NCBI GenBank assembly: GCA_963854835.1
Contig: OY978530.1
Coordinates: 12,734,609 to 12,798,608 of the forward strand
Direction of reading: 5' to 3'
DNA from: Megamerina dolium
Lineage: Eukaryota > Arthropoda > Insecta > Diptera > Megamerinidae
DNA: 64,000 bases
Part shown: positions 45,585-56,349 of the stretch, one piece after another
Position numbering within the stretch: the stretch's first letter is position 1
Layout of the letters: each line of letters starts with the position of its first letter
The notes under the pieces: model-generated
Databases searched by the model: none
Told to the model about the DNA's origin: nothing
The model's input: the letters and a program-made list of their open reading frames with translations, nothing else
Position numbers and translations under genes: made by a program

Positions 45585-46216
45585 TGTTGTGTACTATTTT
45601 TCCACAACACTTACTAAGTACCTAGCTCACAAGATTAACACCTAGACCTAAGCTCCTAAATATCCCTCGAGTCTAACCCACTCGTTGACTGATATAAAAC
45701 AATTATATTTGATTAAGGATACTTGCGGTTTTTACTTTATTGTTGGTGTTTTGTATTTTGCACTTTTACACTAATACTGGAGGGCCTCGTAAGGATCGCA
45801 GTATTTACACTTTTTCTTAATGCTAACACTTCGGTGTAAGACTCACAACTGAACTCAAAATCGCTGCCTTCGGTAAGCTGGCAGCTTATATGCCATTTTT
45901 CTAACATTAGCCACATATCAATCTACCCACATACCAACATATAACATACCATAATATATTCACACCACTTGCGTGTATGTATGTACTATATGTGTTTATG
46001 TACACGATCGATGTACTCTCCATGTGTATATTCTACATGAGAAAGCAACTTTTTGATATTCTCACATATGACTAGACCGCGTGATTTTAGTTATCATGTA
46101 TGCTTACACAGGTATGCTTACGTAAGTGCAGAACTACGAATTGTGTGGGAAAGTGCTTTGTTAGCATTTTCACACTCAGCTGCTTTTCAGTTGGCGCAAT
46201 GTTCTGACATTCCACA
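45585..46216 (-). repeat. 5' LTR of gypsy copy C
   Basis: About 630 bp on the minus strand. The start is TGTGGAATGTC or, seven bases in, TGTCAGAAC; the end is ACACAACA. An AATAAAG poly(A) signal lies near 45745. Confidence 0.75.
45846..45893 (-). promoter_or_regulatory. Probable core promoter in LTR of gypsy copy C
   Basis: On the minus strand ATATAAG (near 45887-45893) is followed about 35 bp downstream by TTCAGTTGTG, a match to the arthropod initiator TCAGTY. Copy B has lost the TATAAG match. Confidence 0.5.
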
Positions 46217-46229
46217 ATTATAAGTTATA

Positions 46230-47169
46230 TTAGTATGGATTGTGTATATCACAACTTCGAGCAATGTTGGTATGTGTATTGACAAATATGTAGTTCCCAA
46301 TTTCGGGAAATAAGTCGCGAGGCAAAATATGCATATGTGCATATTTCATATTTTGGCTCGCAACACTAATTTCGAAGATGTCTTCAACTTCCCCTTTTAG
46401 ATAAAAGCGTATATAATCATGATCCGACAAGGAGACTTCATCTAACACCCTCCAGTTAGAAATGTTGTTAGATAGAAATGCACTGGTTAGAGTGAGATCT
46501 AGCACCTCCCCCCTGATTGCATTTACAAAAGTTGGTTCATTTCCCTTATTTAAAACCACAACGTTGTTACTAGTAATAAAATGAAAAAGTGACTCACCTC
46601 GAGTGTTTGTGTCCGTACTTCCCCATGTCGTATAATGTGCATTTGCGTCGCAACACATCACCCATTGAAGATTCCGAGTGAGGCAGTAACCCATGAGCTG
46701 CTGGAGTTCCTGGGATACCGCCTCCCCTAAAGCGTCACCAGGAAGGTACATGGAGGCCAGTATTATAGATCTTCGTCCTCTGGCACTAGGTACTTCTGCC
46801 TGTACCGCCACCAGATCACGTTGTAAGAGCTCTGAAATTGGAAGAAATTTTATATTTTTGTTGATGAGTAACGCTGCCCTGGGTCGGTCAGCATTTACGC
46901 CGTAGATCAACTTACATGGTTTTTTCTGCAGACCATTTATGTGTCCATTTGCGGCCCATGGTTCTTGGATGGCCAGAAAGTCCAGACAGTTTTGTTCCAC
47001 CATGGCAGCATGGTCTGTATGAGGGTGCTATTGCCCGGTGGAGATTTATTTGGAAGCATTTGAGCTGCCTCCAACTGCCAGTGTGCATTCGAGGTGAAGC
47101 CTGGGACATTATTTCCCACCTATCGTGCTTCGCAAGGTTTCCCTGGCCTCCGGATCCTTGCGTTCCCAT
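46230..47169 (-). pseudogene. LINE AP-endonuclease (ORF2 N-terminus)
   Basis: 47169-46912 contains LKCFQINLHRAIAP, the endonuclease start. After a frame change near 47010 the frame 47003-46230 contains FLAIQEPWAANGHI (catalytic Glu), ILASMYLPGDA, WVMCCDANAHYTTWGS and LSDHDYIRFYL (the C-terminal SDH box). The domain is complete apart from the frameshift and is followed by about 40 residues of ordinary linker to the gypsy LTR edge. Confidence 0.87.
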
Positions 47170-47354
47170 TTCCTGAGTCGACCCGAGAGCAGAGATGGTT
47201 TTGGACGCCGGGCACTGGTGCCTTTCTCTGCTATCGGTGCTGACTTAACGGTGTTGGAAATTGTTTCGGCTTTCGGCTATTTGCTTGCACACGAGCCGCC
47301 GCCGAGGTCGAAGGCTGCTCTTCAGCAACAGTCTTGACTTTTGCCCTTTTACCC

Positions 47355-48535
47355 TTAAGTCCTGGGTCTTAGCTGGGCACTGCCAAAGCCATAAAAGACT
47401 TTGTTTCCCAGCTTTTCTACCACTTCCGAAGACTGTGGCTCCAGAGCCATCGCTAGCTCGACATGGTCACCTTTGTGAAGCCTGTTTAGCACCCTCCATT
47501 CGCTAATACAAATGTCCGAGTTCTGTGACTCAGTCTGCCCCAGAATTCGGTCATTTTGCCACGATACTGAGCCAGGGAAGTATCCGAAAAAGATATTGGC
47601 CTTCGGCAATTCTGCCTCGTCCACAACTTTTAAATCGGCTCCCTCCCATGGCTTCAGGGCTGGTACCATTTTTTCAATCAGGTCACAGTTTCGTCGTCCA
47701 GACAGTTAATAGTTAGCAATCCGGGCTTAAAACCATAGCCTGCAGAGTGAGGCTTCACCGGGCCATCGCGTGACTCGTAGACCCTGTCGATGATGCATTT
47801 CTGCACCTGGCCAATTTCCTCAGTGGACCATATGCCCTCCGGGAAATTGTTTGGGATAACCCCGACTTTCTTCGAGCGGACAGCTGCAGCCAGAGTTGGC
47901 TTCGAACAGGGAACGTCCACAGGGACGATTTGTGGAGCCACTCCTTTAGAAGCTACCTGTACCACCGCCTCCATCTCCCCGCAGGCCGGCACAGCGGACG
48001 CAGTCGAAGGTACTATTGATGGTCTATCAACTCTACCCTCAGGTGCGAATCGCTTTGTGTTCTTGGAGCTCGATGTCGGAGTGGAGCCATCCGATCGGTA
48101 TCTTTTCGGTGTCGTCTGTACGTCGCTGGTCGCAATGACTCCAGCAGGCTTTACCGCCAAGGACTATGCTGTTTCCAGCGGCATGCCCTTGGCAAGTAAA
48201 GCCTTTAGCCTCTTGCGTCCAGCCCCGGACAGCTTCACCTTGTCGGTTTTGTAGTCTTCCTTTAGGGGAACGCGTTTCTCCTCAGGGGTGATGTGCGGTT
48301 CAGGCGACTCCTGGCTAAGTTGGACGTCCATCTTTTCAAGACTGTCGGAAGAAAGGCCGCATGCCCCCTCCGACTGGTCTTGGTCCATGTTCTCAGTGGA
48401 TATGTTCCAACCTGGTGTCCCCTCCAGCTGATCGTGGACACTAATTTCAGTGATGTTTGGACCAAATTCCCCCTCGTTCACAGAAATTTTTAGGCTTTTA
48501 ATCTCGTTTTGCATCTTTAAAGGTGTGCAGTCCAT
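47355..48535 (-). pseudogene. LINE ORF1 with DUF4780-like C-terminal domain
   Basis: Starts MDCTPLKMQNEIKSLKIS at 48535. One TAG at about 48161-48163 interrupts the frame, which then continues to 47678. The N-terminal half is acidic and Ser/Pro-rich; the middle is basic (TPTSSSKNTKRFAPEGR). After a frameshift near 47675 the end (47669-47355) reads MVPALKPWEGADLKVVDEA and NSDICISEWRVLNRLHKG, matching my recollection of DUF4780, an RRM-like domain common in insect LINE ORF1 proteins. It presumably binds element RNA. Confidence 0.72.
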
Positions 48536-49020
48536 ATTTTTTTTTCAAATTTAGAATCCATAAAGTCTGATATTTTATTGAAACTTTGGTCACCCATGGG
48601 TGCCCCCAATGGGAGGCCAAATTGAAACCGTAGGTTCGCCAGATATTGTACGGAGGTCTCTATTATGCTTGGCTCTACCCCGTCAAGCAAGTTCGCAGGC
48701 ATAGCTGTTCCATCGCGATTTTAGTGGGTTATTTTAGGTCATTTATGACTCGGTCCATGCCACAGACTGTCAAGACTAAGCCTTAACAGTCTGTAGCATG
48801 AGTGGACTTTACCTTGGGAGTTTTCCTTCTCCCCCGCACGACTATTCGGTAACGCAAATCCAGCAGAGACATGACCGTACTGAAAATGAGCTATTGGTCA
48901 GAAATAATACCCGCACTTCCCCTAAGGACGGACCAATTTGCTAGTGTCTAGGCAGGTGACCTGCTTACCTGTGAATATTGTAAATATCACTACCTCCCAC
49001 TACTCAGAAGCACGCCATCG

Positions 49021-49518
49021 AAATGCGTAACCACGAACAACCAACATATGCCACTTGCCGAAGAACTAAACCCAACCCTATTGCTCCTTAACTACTACAA
49101 CGCAGACACCCAAATTGACAATCAAAGCATGCTACTGCAAGGAACATTTTTGATACACCACGAAAACTCTACAATTACCGCACAAAATCAGATATACTGG
49201 AACACAGGCATTTCAGCAGCAAAACCATTACCAGCCATAGCCCAGCCGGCAAATGCCACAACTATCTTCGAGGAATCATTATCACTACAAATGCTCAAAG
49301 AATTGCATATTAGTAGCACTTAAAAAATTGAAGCATTCAAACGCAAATACGGTGCCAGTCTTATAGCCAACCTCATAATCTTCATCGTAGTCATTAGCAT
49401 CATCTACTATAAAGCTTACGTTTTTAAGAGGAAGTTCGAAGTGACCGTTACAACAAAGGACATCGCAAAGGATGATATTTCCGGCGGTCCTAATCGCAAC
49501 AACAAGGACGTTGCTTGA
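49021..49518 (+). pseudogene. env C-terminal end (errantivirus-like provirus)
   Basis: A frame from about 49021 shows the end of a gypsy-type Env ectodomain: GTFLIHHENSTI, a KPLPAI box and SLQMLKELHIS. A TAA (49321-49323) interrupts it. A hydrophobic transmembrane stretch (LIANLIIFIVVISIIYY) and a short basic cytoplasmic tail follow, to a stop near 49518. It lies directly before the polypurine tract and right LTR. The N-terminal part and the junction to the 32.2-kb piece are missing; no function expected. Confidence 0.75.
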
Positions 49519-49527
49519 AGGGGAGAG
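49517..49527 (+). promoter_or_regulatory. Polypurine tract
   Basis: GAAGGGGAGAG directly precedes the LTR start AGTTAAC, as expected for plus-strand priming. Confidence 0.75.
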
Positions 49528-49817
49528 AGTTAACACCTCATACGCTGAAAACGAAAATCTTGCACGCGCAACTCATATTGCACAGGCAGCTACGTTCTCA
49601 CATGAGCTTGGAATGTGCTGACACTGCATCAGCTGCGTTTCCCGTGAGAACCAAAAATACAACAATCATGCAGCAACAACATGATCTTGGCAGAGCAGTG
49701 ATAACTAGAACCAAACTTTGTAATAGTTTTTAAGTGTGTTCAAATTTGGAAATCAGTAAATAAAGACGTGCTGAGCGCACCACTAAAATAAAAACAATTT
49801 TTCTTAATAAAATTACT
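49528..49817 (+). repeat. 3' LTR of the errantivirus-like provirus
   Basis: 290 bp, AGTTAACACC to AAAATTACT, followed by TATA. Close to the left LTR, except for a segment of about 40 bp that the left LTR lacks. Confidence 0.9.
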
Positions 49818-49989
49818 TATACACATTTCTTTTCACTTTAATAAATAACGATATCTAGTGCAAAATATTTAATTTATGCAAAAGTGAAAAGGAAATGTCC
49901 GTGTTTTGTTATTGCCAACAACAACGGCCACAGGAGGTTACTGAAGAAAATCCTCGATATCGTTATGAATGATAGCAGAGTCAAGTTGG

Positions 49990-50255
49990 GTGAGATTGTT
50001 TTAGTTTTTTGATTTAGCTCCTAGTGACTTTTTTCTGTTTCCAAACTTGAGAAAATGTCTCGTAGGAAAAAGATTCAGCTCAAACGAAGAAGTGATTACC
50101 GAAACTAACGCGTATTTTGAGGGGTTCCCGAAATCGTATTATTCAGATGGTATCAAAAAGTTGGAATATCGTCTTACTAAGTGTGTCGAAGTCAAAGGAG
50201 ACTATGTTGAGAAACAAATGGTTTTTGAAAAAAAATGTTTTTTTCCTACTTAGGT
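49990..50255 (+). pseudogene. mariner transposase C-terminal fragment
   Basis: In one frame up to a frame change near 50030 and then to the stop: PSDFF-like text, LRKCLVGKRFSSNEEVITE, TNAYFEGFPKSYYSDGIKKL and CVEVKGDYVEKQ. These are the last 70 or so residues of mariner-family transposases, after the third catalytic Asp (the APSD box lies around 50021-50030). The N-terminus, catalytic core and left inverted end are missing. It lies about 170 bp right of the provirus. Confidence 0.85.
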
Positions 50256-51813
50256 AGCTTCATTATCAATCCGCCCTCGTATATATACTAGCTGTCGTTC
50301 GGGCTTTGGCAATGCCGTCGCCTGTGCCGTAAAATTTGCTTGCGGTGATTAATAGTGCACGTTGATAAAAAAGCACATACGAACTTTAGTATCCGTCGTT
50401 GATTAGCGTATCAAAACTAGTCAGAAATAGTAAGAAAGTAAAGTAAATTCATTTCATTATTTTTTTTCAGTTAAGTTAATTCCTTGTTGATTTTAAAATT
50501 GTCTTACATTAAAGGAACAGTTGTTTCTTTTCCTAAGCCCGCCCATTTTCCCTCTGATTTACTGCCTATCGAAAAGAACGTAGCAATGTTTTGCTTATTT
50601 TAAAAATTGAAGAATCTTTTAACGCAAATATTTCGTGAGTGGTTTGTAACAGACTTAAAATAAGCCTGTTACAACCTTTTACATATGTACCTACAAAAAA
50701 CTCCAAATTGTTGTAATATGCAAACAAATAATATAACAAATGTACGTATCATATCATTTGATTCTTCCTCTTCTCCTTGCTGTCGTCATATAGTAAATAT
50801 TAGCAGATGTAAACACACATACACATACTCGTGTAGTCACTCACTATGACGACAGAAACGAAGAAAGAATCAAATGAATTTTCACTAAACGTAAAATGTA
50901 GCATCATAAGAAATTCATAATTCCTAAATGCTTTATATACGAATACGTACTAAAGGTGCATGACTTGCCAACGTAAGTGATGACAAGAAAGGGTGAAAAA
51001 CCCCAAACAGACGCATGGTCAATTAAGTCGTGATACGACATACCGTGGAAACGATCATTGCGTATTTTAGAAACGGCCAGTTCGAAATAGCTTGCTATTC
51101 GAACGAGTGCTCTTGTAGTCGGGTTGGCAGTAATCGCTAGACGACTATAAGCAGTTCTTGCTATAAGCGAGGCGGTCAGTATCGACCGCTCGCTTATAAC
51201 AGCCGCCTGCGAGCCATCAGCTCTGCCCGGGATCATTTTGACCAACCATATATACCAGGAGCAGAAATCCGCCACCCCGTTGGTTGTTCCTATATATATT
51301 GCTAACAGGTCTCCCTCTTCTAGGTGTGAGGCCAGGGTACTGAATACAGGAGACCCCTGTATCAGGCTACCCTACACACGTATCAGTCGCTTGGAGATTT
51401 CTGCTAAGGCGGATCTGCCAGACGACTGATTCATTAGGTGCGACCAGGTGGCACTGGTCAAACCTATAAATTGTCATCCTATAAAGTAAGGTTAGGTATT
51501 CCAGATTAAGTATAGAGTAAGGAATTGAATTGTATTTAAAATTGAAAAGAATAAATAATAAAAGAAAATAAATCAAAGTAGTAGTAGTTCCATTCGAACC
51601 GAGCCGAACACTCTTCTAGTGTCGGTGAATTGATTGTCAATAGACAATCGTGTGGAATTCGGTCCTCCTCCTAGAACAAGAGTTTTTACGCTGCTCTCTT
51701 GTTCAACCCTGGCAGACTGAGTAATACCTCAGCTGGAAACAAAAGGCACGCGTTACAGGTTTAAGAATACCCGAATCTGTTTTAGGAATATGAGACACGC
51801 TTTGTCCTTATCA
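50256..51813. other. Non-coding stretch with hairpins; possible decayed LTR
   Basis: No supported gene. Contains the inverted repeat at 50754-50877 and a hairpin at 51162-51199 (TATAAGCGAG(G)CGGTC and its complement). 51300-51760 has LTR-like features (a TATA-like CTATAAA near 51480 and AATAAATAATAAAAG near 51550) but no partner LTR or adjacent coding sequence to prove it. A minus-strand frame at 50904-51275 shows no motif. Confidence 0.4.
50754..50877. repeat. Inverted repeat with about 35-bp arms
   Basis: TCATTTGATTCTT...TGTCGTCATA (50754-50792) pairs with TATGACGACAGAAACG...AAGAATCAAATGA (50845-50877), with a few mismatches and a spacer of about 50 bp. Confidence 0.8.
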
Positions 51814-51938
51814 TTTGTAAACAGTGTTCGGACTATCCTACAATTGTGGCAAATATACCCCTTTTTTTTATTTCTACCCCAACTACTATAGTAAGCTTGA
51901 AACTTACCATATTTTACAATTTTATGCTATTTTATATA

Positions 51939-53589
51939 CAGTGGCTCACAGCTTATTTCGTACAGTGTATATATTTTTATGTACATGGCTGTAACATCGA
52001 AATTAAAAAACTTATCGATAAGTTTTGAATGTAGATGTCTGTGTATGTGTTTAGTAAACCTAATAAGAAAACGGGGAACCCCAAAAATTTTTCTTTTTGT
52101 TATGCAAGAGAGAAAAACTATTGATCAGCTGATTTTCAGCTCACATCTTATTTCGTACACAAACTTCAATGTAGGTAAGTTTCATTCTGCCGCGCAGTTA
52201 CAAAGTTTTTTTGAATTGTATGAGTTTTTGGACCTTTTTAACTATTATAACAATTTTTATTATTATTATTTTAAATAGTTAAAGTGCTGTAAATTAAACA
52301 TTTAGCTTTATGGGTCATCGTACAACGATGGAACAGCGTAAACTGGTAATTAACCATTTTAGGAAAGGTCAGAGTGTGCAAAAAATTGCTGAAATGACAA
52401 ATTTAAGTGCCTCAACTGTCCAATACATCATTCAACGCTTCGTTCGCGAAAATCGGTTGGAGAACAAGGGCAGAGAAGCACCTAATAAGATTTTCAACGC
52501 ATCAGACGAGCGTTATATTGTACGAAAAATTAAGAAAAATCCAAAGTTATCCGCTCCGAAGTTGGCTGCAGAGGTTCAGCGTGAAATAGGAAAATCATCC
52601 AGTGCTGAAACTGTCCGACGTGTGCTGCGCAATCATGACTTGAACGGTCGAGTAGCCCGAAAGAAACCATTCATTTCGAAAATGAATATACAACGCCGAC
52701 TTGACTTCGCCAAAGAGCATATTATTAATACTCCTGCGTTCTGGAATACCGTTATTTTCGCGGATGAGTCTAAGTTTAATATTTTTGGCTCGGACGGAAT
52801 GTCATATGTTTGGCGTAAAGCTAATACCGAGCTAAACAAGGAGAACCTTAAGCCCACAGTGAAGCATGGTGGCGGTAGCGTGATGGTTTGGGCCTGTATG
52901 TCAGCAGCCGGAGTAGGTGAATTGGTTTTTATTGAGGGAACAATGGACAAAATGAAGTACCTCGAGATTCTGAAAAACAATTTACTTCAAAGTGCAGACA
53001 AACTGGTTTTGCGGGAAGAATTTCGGTATTACCAAGATAATGACCCAAAACATAAATCTGGGATTGTGCAATCTTGGCTTATTTGAACTGCTCACACTTG
53101 ATGTCTCCACCACCACAGTCACCTGACATGAATGTGATTGAAAATCTTTAGTCTATTTTGAACAATAAAATAAGAACACACAAGATTTCTAATAAGCAAG
53201 ACCTAAAGAAGGTACTGATGGAGGAATGGAAAAAAATCACACCAGACATCACTCAAAAATTGGTGGATTCAATGCCAAGTAGACTCCAGGCTGTCATTAA
53301 CGCTAAGGGATGTCATACTAAATATTAAAATCAACTTACTTTGTTTTTAGTTTGAACTTAAAGAGACTGTACGAAATAAGCTGTGACATGAATTTTCCTA
53401 TTTTTTTCATATTTTATTTTTTTATAGTGTCAAACACTAAAATTTTGAAAAAGTAAATTTTGGAAAATAAAAAACAAACCTTCCTTTCAAAAATGGCATT
53501 TATATTTTGTTCAAATTTTTGCTATATTAGGAATTACGACTGCAGCAATTTTTAAACTGTCACTGTACGAAATAAACTGGGAGCCACTG
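51939..53589 (+). mobile_element. Tc1-like DNA transposon, copy 2 (1651 bp)
   Basis: The same element as 19501-21151: identical length, TA on both sides (51937-51938 and 53590-53591), same duplicated end motifs, few substitutions. It was inserted in the opposite orientation. Confidence 0.95.
52310..53328 (+). pseudogene. Tc1-family transposase, DD34E, with the same frameshift and stop as copy 1
   Basis: The ATG at 52310 gives 258 residues that differ from copy 1 in only a handful of positions (for example MGHRTT, SVQKIAE, FVREN, LSAPK). Catalytic boxes FADESKFNIFGS and QDNDPKHKS are intact. The frame then stops at TGA after QSWLI. The last catalytic Glu (SPDMNVIENL) lies in the next frame, followed by TAG, and the reading continues to the native end (KGCHTKY) at 53328. 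Protein from this copy would lack the Glu. Confidence 0.93.
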
Positions 53590-53976
53590 TATATATTTTT
53601 CTCTTTTAATTGCATGATCTATTGTGAATGTGCTAATCACATTTTAATAAAACAAATATGTGAAAGTAGTAAAATATTTGAACCACCAAAAGAATTTTAA
53701 AATGATTGACTGGAATTTTGTACATATATTTGTAATTTAATTTTGATAAGCGATTTTTAAATGTTTTAACATGTGTAACAATAAAACGTGAAATGAATAT
53801 TTTTGTTTATACATTAGTTATAAATGTGAAACATTACACTTTTTGTTGAATAATAAAAAACGACTTGATATATATCATCTTTTACTTCATTAAAATCGAC
53901 CACTAAATTTTAGAATCTACCACAATTTTTTAGCCTCATCTATCTCTAAACATTTATTTACAGTCCGAACACTGTT

Positions 53977-55445
53977 CGTAATGTCAAACAATAGGAAAGC
54001 ATACAAAAAGTTCACATGTAGTCGAGAAACACTTTTGCCTGTGTAAACACAACCGCAGTATCAAAAATGAATTGAAAATGTTTTTGATGCAAATGTTTTT
54101 GTATCTATATGACAAAGACTAAAACTAAATTTAAGATAAAAGCAAACACACTATCATGCGCCTCATAATCAAACAGCAACCATGTATGCTTCGTGGGCTA
54201 ACAGCAACTGATAACGTTTTTGCTTTTGTGCTTTTGGCAACATTAATAGAAAAGCAGATTGCGCCCATCAGAGAAGATTTTTCGAGCACACAAAAATAAT
54301 CACATACGTTCCCTTAAATTTGTTGTGTTGTGAGGTTAGGTTATAAATTTTCTATATTTTTATCATTCTGTAAACAATGGGACTCTCATTACGCAACGCG
54401 AACAGCTGATTCTGTCAAATTCAATGCGAGTTGAATAGCGGTAAAAGATGGGCGCAACCTTAGTATTTTGTGTTCTGTGTCAAAATATCAATGAAAGAGG
54501 AACGTCAAAATCTGTAGAGGCAGTGTCAAAATTATGAACCCTCTGGTTGAGTACAAAACCAGAGGGCTACTGTGACAAAATATTTTCGGATTTTTCACTT
54601 TGATAGATTTCGCAAAGTTATCTTTTGATTTGCTTCTATACACTTATTTCAATATGAGAGCATCAAAATTCCTCTCTCTGATTGCCTTACTTTGTAAATT
54701 ATACTATAATTATATAATATAATTATGAATTATATGATCAATGCGGAATAATGAATGAATAATTTAAATCTTCCAAATACTGTGACGTCACATTCTGTCA
54801 AATTCACTGAGAACCGATTAGAGGTAAAAGAAGGGCGCAACCTTAATATTCTGTCGTCCGTGTGTTTTCGCATAATGCTGTAAGCACAACACCGGCGAAA
54901 TGTGAACTTCTCTGTAGAACACGACGCCATTGTAAATGTTCACCCTTCAATTTCACTCACTTAAACACAAAATGCCGGCAGCAACAGTATCCATTTTGTA
55001 TTTGTACTTTCCGAGAATACCGATGATCGCAAGGAGATATGTGTTCTCAACAAATTTGTATACTTGATTTCTGAAAGGGCTAAATATAATAAATACAAAA
55101 TTTAAAAAGAAGAGCAAAGCTATAAAAATAACTTTTATAATAGGCACGTTTTATAACCAATAAAATCTTTTATTTCAAGTAAAAAAATGCTGAATAATTT
55201 TTACATTCAATTAAGAACGCGGAGAAAATTTAAAACATGGTCAAAATGGTTCCTCTTTTGCCGTTGCCGTATCTCGTATCGTCACAAATAGTCCTAGGAG
55301 GAAGTGCGCGGTTAGTTTTGATTGAGCGCTTTTTTATATATATCACTGCGTTCTAACTATTTTTGACGGCGAACATTCGCGTCGAAATATTCGCCTTACG
55401 ACGGTGTTATGCTTACTGCATAATATGCGTATTAATCGTTATTAT
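53977..55445. other. AT-rich non-coding stretch
   Basis: No supported gene. It contains a diverged direct repeat: ATTCTGTCAAATTCA followed by GGTAAAAGA(T/A)GGGCGCAACC at about 54410-54465 and again at 54790-54845. A short AT palindrome lies near 54700-54730. Confidence 0.5.
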
Positions 55446-56349
55446 CAGTGCTGCCAGTTTAGCCCTTTTAAGCCTAGATCTAATTTTTTTCTTTTCTTAT
55501 TTAGCTTCGAAATTTAGGATTTAGCTTCGTGGCTTTTTTCTAGCCCTTTCTTATTTTCAAACTAGCTTTTTTAACGATAATCCTCAACAAATACAATACA
55601 ATATATTGTATAAATTCAGTGCAACGCTGTGTTACAAAGTGAACAGAATTGTTTTATCAGAATGACCATCTAGCAGTATCACGATTGGTTCAACATATTT
55701 GGTGCCGTTATCATACTTTTCCGTTAAATAGTCAGCTGTGCTGCGCGGAATATTTATTTCTATTACAGGAAACACAAGCAAAAAGTTTGAGTATTTTGGC
55801 TTAATTACAAAAGATTCGAGATTGCAAATTGCAACAAAAACTTTGACCTTATTACGTATTCGACACGGCTACAGTACCTTTTAACACTGGAATGCAGCGC
55901 AGCTCATTGTACGACTCTCTCAATATATATTTAGATAATAGTTCGTCCAATTTATCCGATGAAGAAATAGTTACATGTGAGATATAGTGCACTATGGAAT
56001 AATATAATTTTAAATTTTTCGGCAAGCTGGTTTTGTTAAATGTTGAAATAGTCTGCCGCTGTCCTCTTCTAAATTCACATGTTTAGTTGTTAAAACCAAA
56101 GGGCTTGATTTAATGTTTCTAATAATATATATTAATTAATAGATTTATGAAAGTATTTTCTTATATATTTGTACCTAATGTATGCTTCGATTGTTGAACT
56201 TATATGCATACAAGCTAAAAATAAAATATAAACCGTTTATGAAATGTTGAAAGGCTGGCAATATTTTGCCTTTTTTGGGCCATTTAACTTTTTTAGCGTT
56301 TCAATTTGTCCGATCTAGCTTGTTTATTTTTGAAATCCTGGCAACACTG
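55446..56349. mobile_element. hAT-like element with CAGTGYTGCCAG ends
   Basis: The left end CAGTGCTGCCAG and right end (reverse complement) CAGTGTTGCCAG are typical hAT termini, with a further shared CTAGATC inside both. The flanking octamers GTTATTAT and TATTGAAT do not match, so the target duplication is unconfirmed. A short plus-strand peptide YDSLNIYLDNSSSNLSDEE (near 55910) is the only coding hint. Confidence 0.5.

Larger units (their letters stand above)
41698..46216 (-). mobile_element. Ty3/gypsy LTR retrotransposon, copy C (3'-truncated)
   Basis: Minus strand: complete-looking 5' LTR (46216-45585), primer site, gag, protease, RT and RNase H up to about 41698, where it stops. Integrase and 3' LTR are absent, and copy B begins just beyond. 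The outer LTR edge abuts LINE endonuclease sequence, so the element probably inserted into that LINE. Confidence 0.87.
46230..48990 (-). mobile_element. 5' half of a LOA/I-group LINE (ORF1 with DUF4780-like domain, endonuclease)
   Basis: Minus strand from about 48990: 5' UTR, ORF1 and ORF2 endonuclease up to 46230, where gypsy copy C begins. RT and RNase H are not adjacent; a similar 3' half lies at 32285-33690 in the same orientation. Together they flank the gypsy pair, so a single interrupted LINE is possible. Confidence 0.78.
28289..49821 (+). mobile_element. Errantivirus-like gypsy provirus with about 16.7 kb of nested insertions
   Basis: Two related LTRs (28293-28539 and 49528-49817) in the same orientation both start AGTTAACACCTCATACG and end in ACT. 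The outer flanks are TATA (28289-28292) and TATA (49818-49821), the 4-bp duplication typical of errantiviruses. Gag and pol remains sit next to the left LTR, and env end plus a polypurine tract next to the right. Foreign elements fill about 32.29-48.99 kb. The provirus itself also carries internal deletions (end of RNase H, most of integrase, most of env). Confidence 0.82.
51822..53974. mobile_element. Short non-autonomous hAT-like element split by Tc1 copy 2
   Basis: CAGTGTTCGGACT at 51822-51834 is perfectly mirrored by AGTCCGAACACTG at 53962-53974. The flanking octamers TTTGTAAA and TTCGTAAT agree at 6 of 8 positions. Removing the Tc1 element leaves about 500 bp without coding potential. 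The CAGTG-type ends and 8-bp spacing suggest hAT. Confidence 0.5.

Noticed and set aside
50904..51275. 123-residue minus-strand frame
   Set aside because: No recognisable motif; it spans a hairpin and probable LTR-like sequence. Not enough to call a gene.
51300..51760. A solo LTR
   Set aside because: TATA-like and AATAAA-like strings exist, but there is no partner LTR, no flanking duplication and no primer site I could trust.
55446..56349. Confirmed hAT insertion
   Set aside because: The ends fit hAT, but the flanking octamers do not match, so I kept it as a candidate only.
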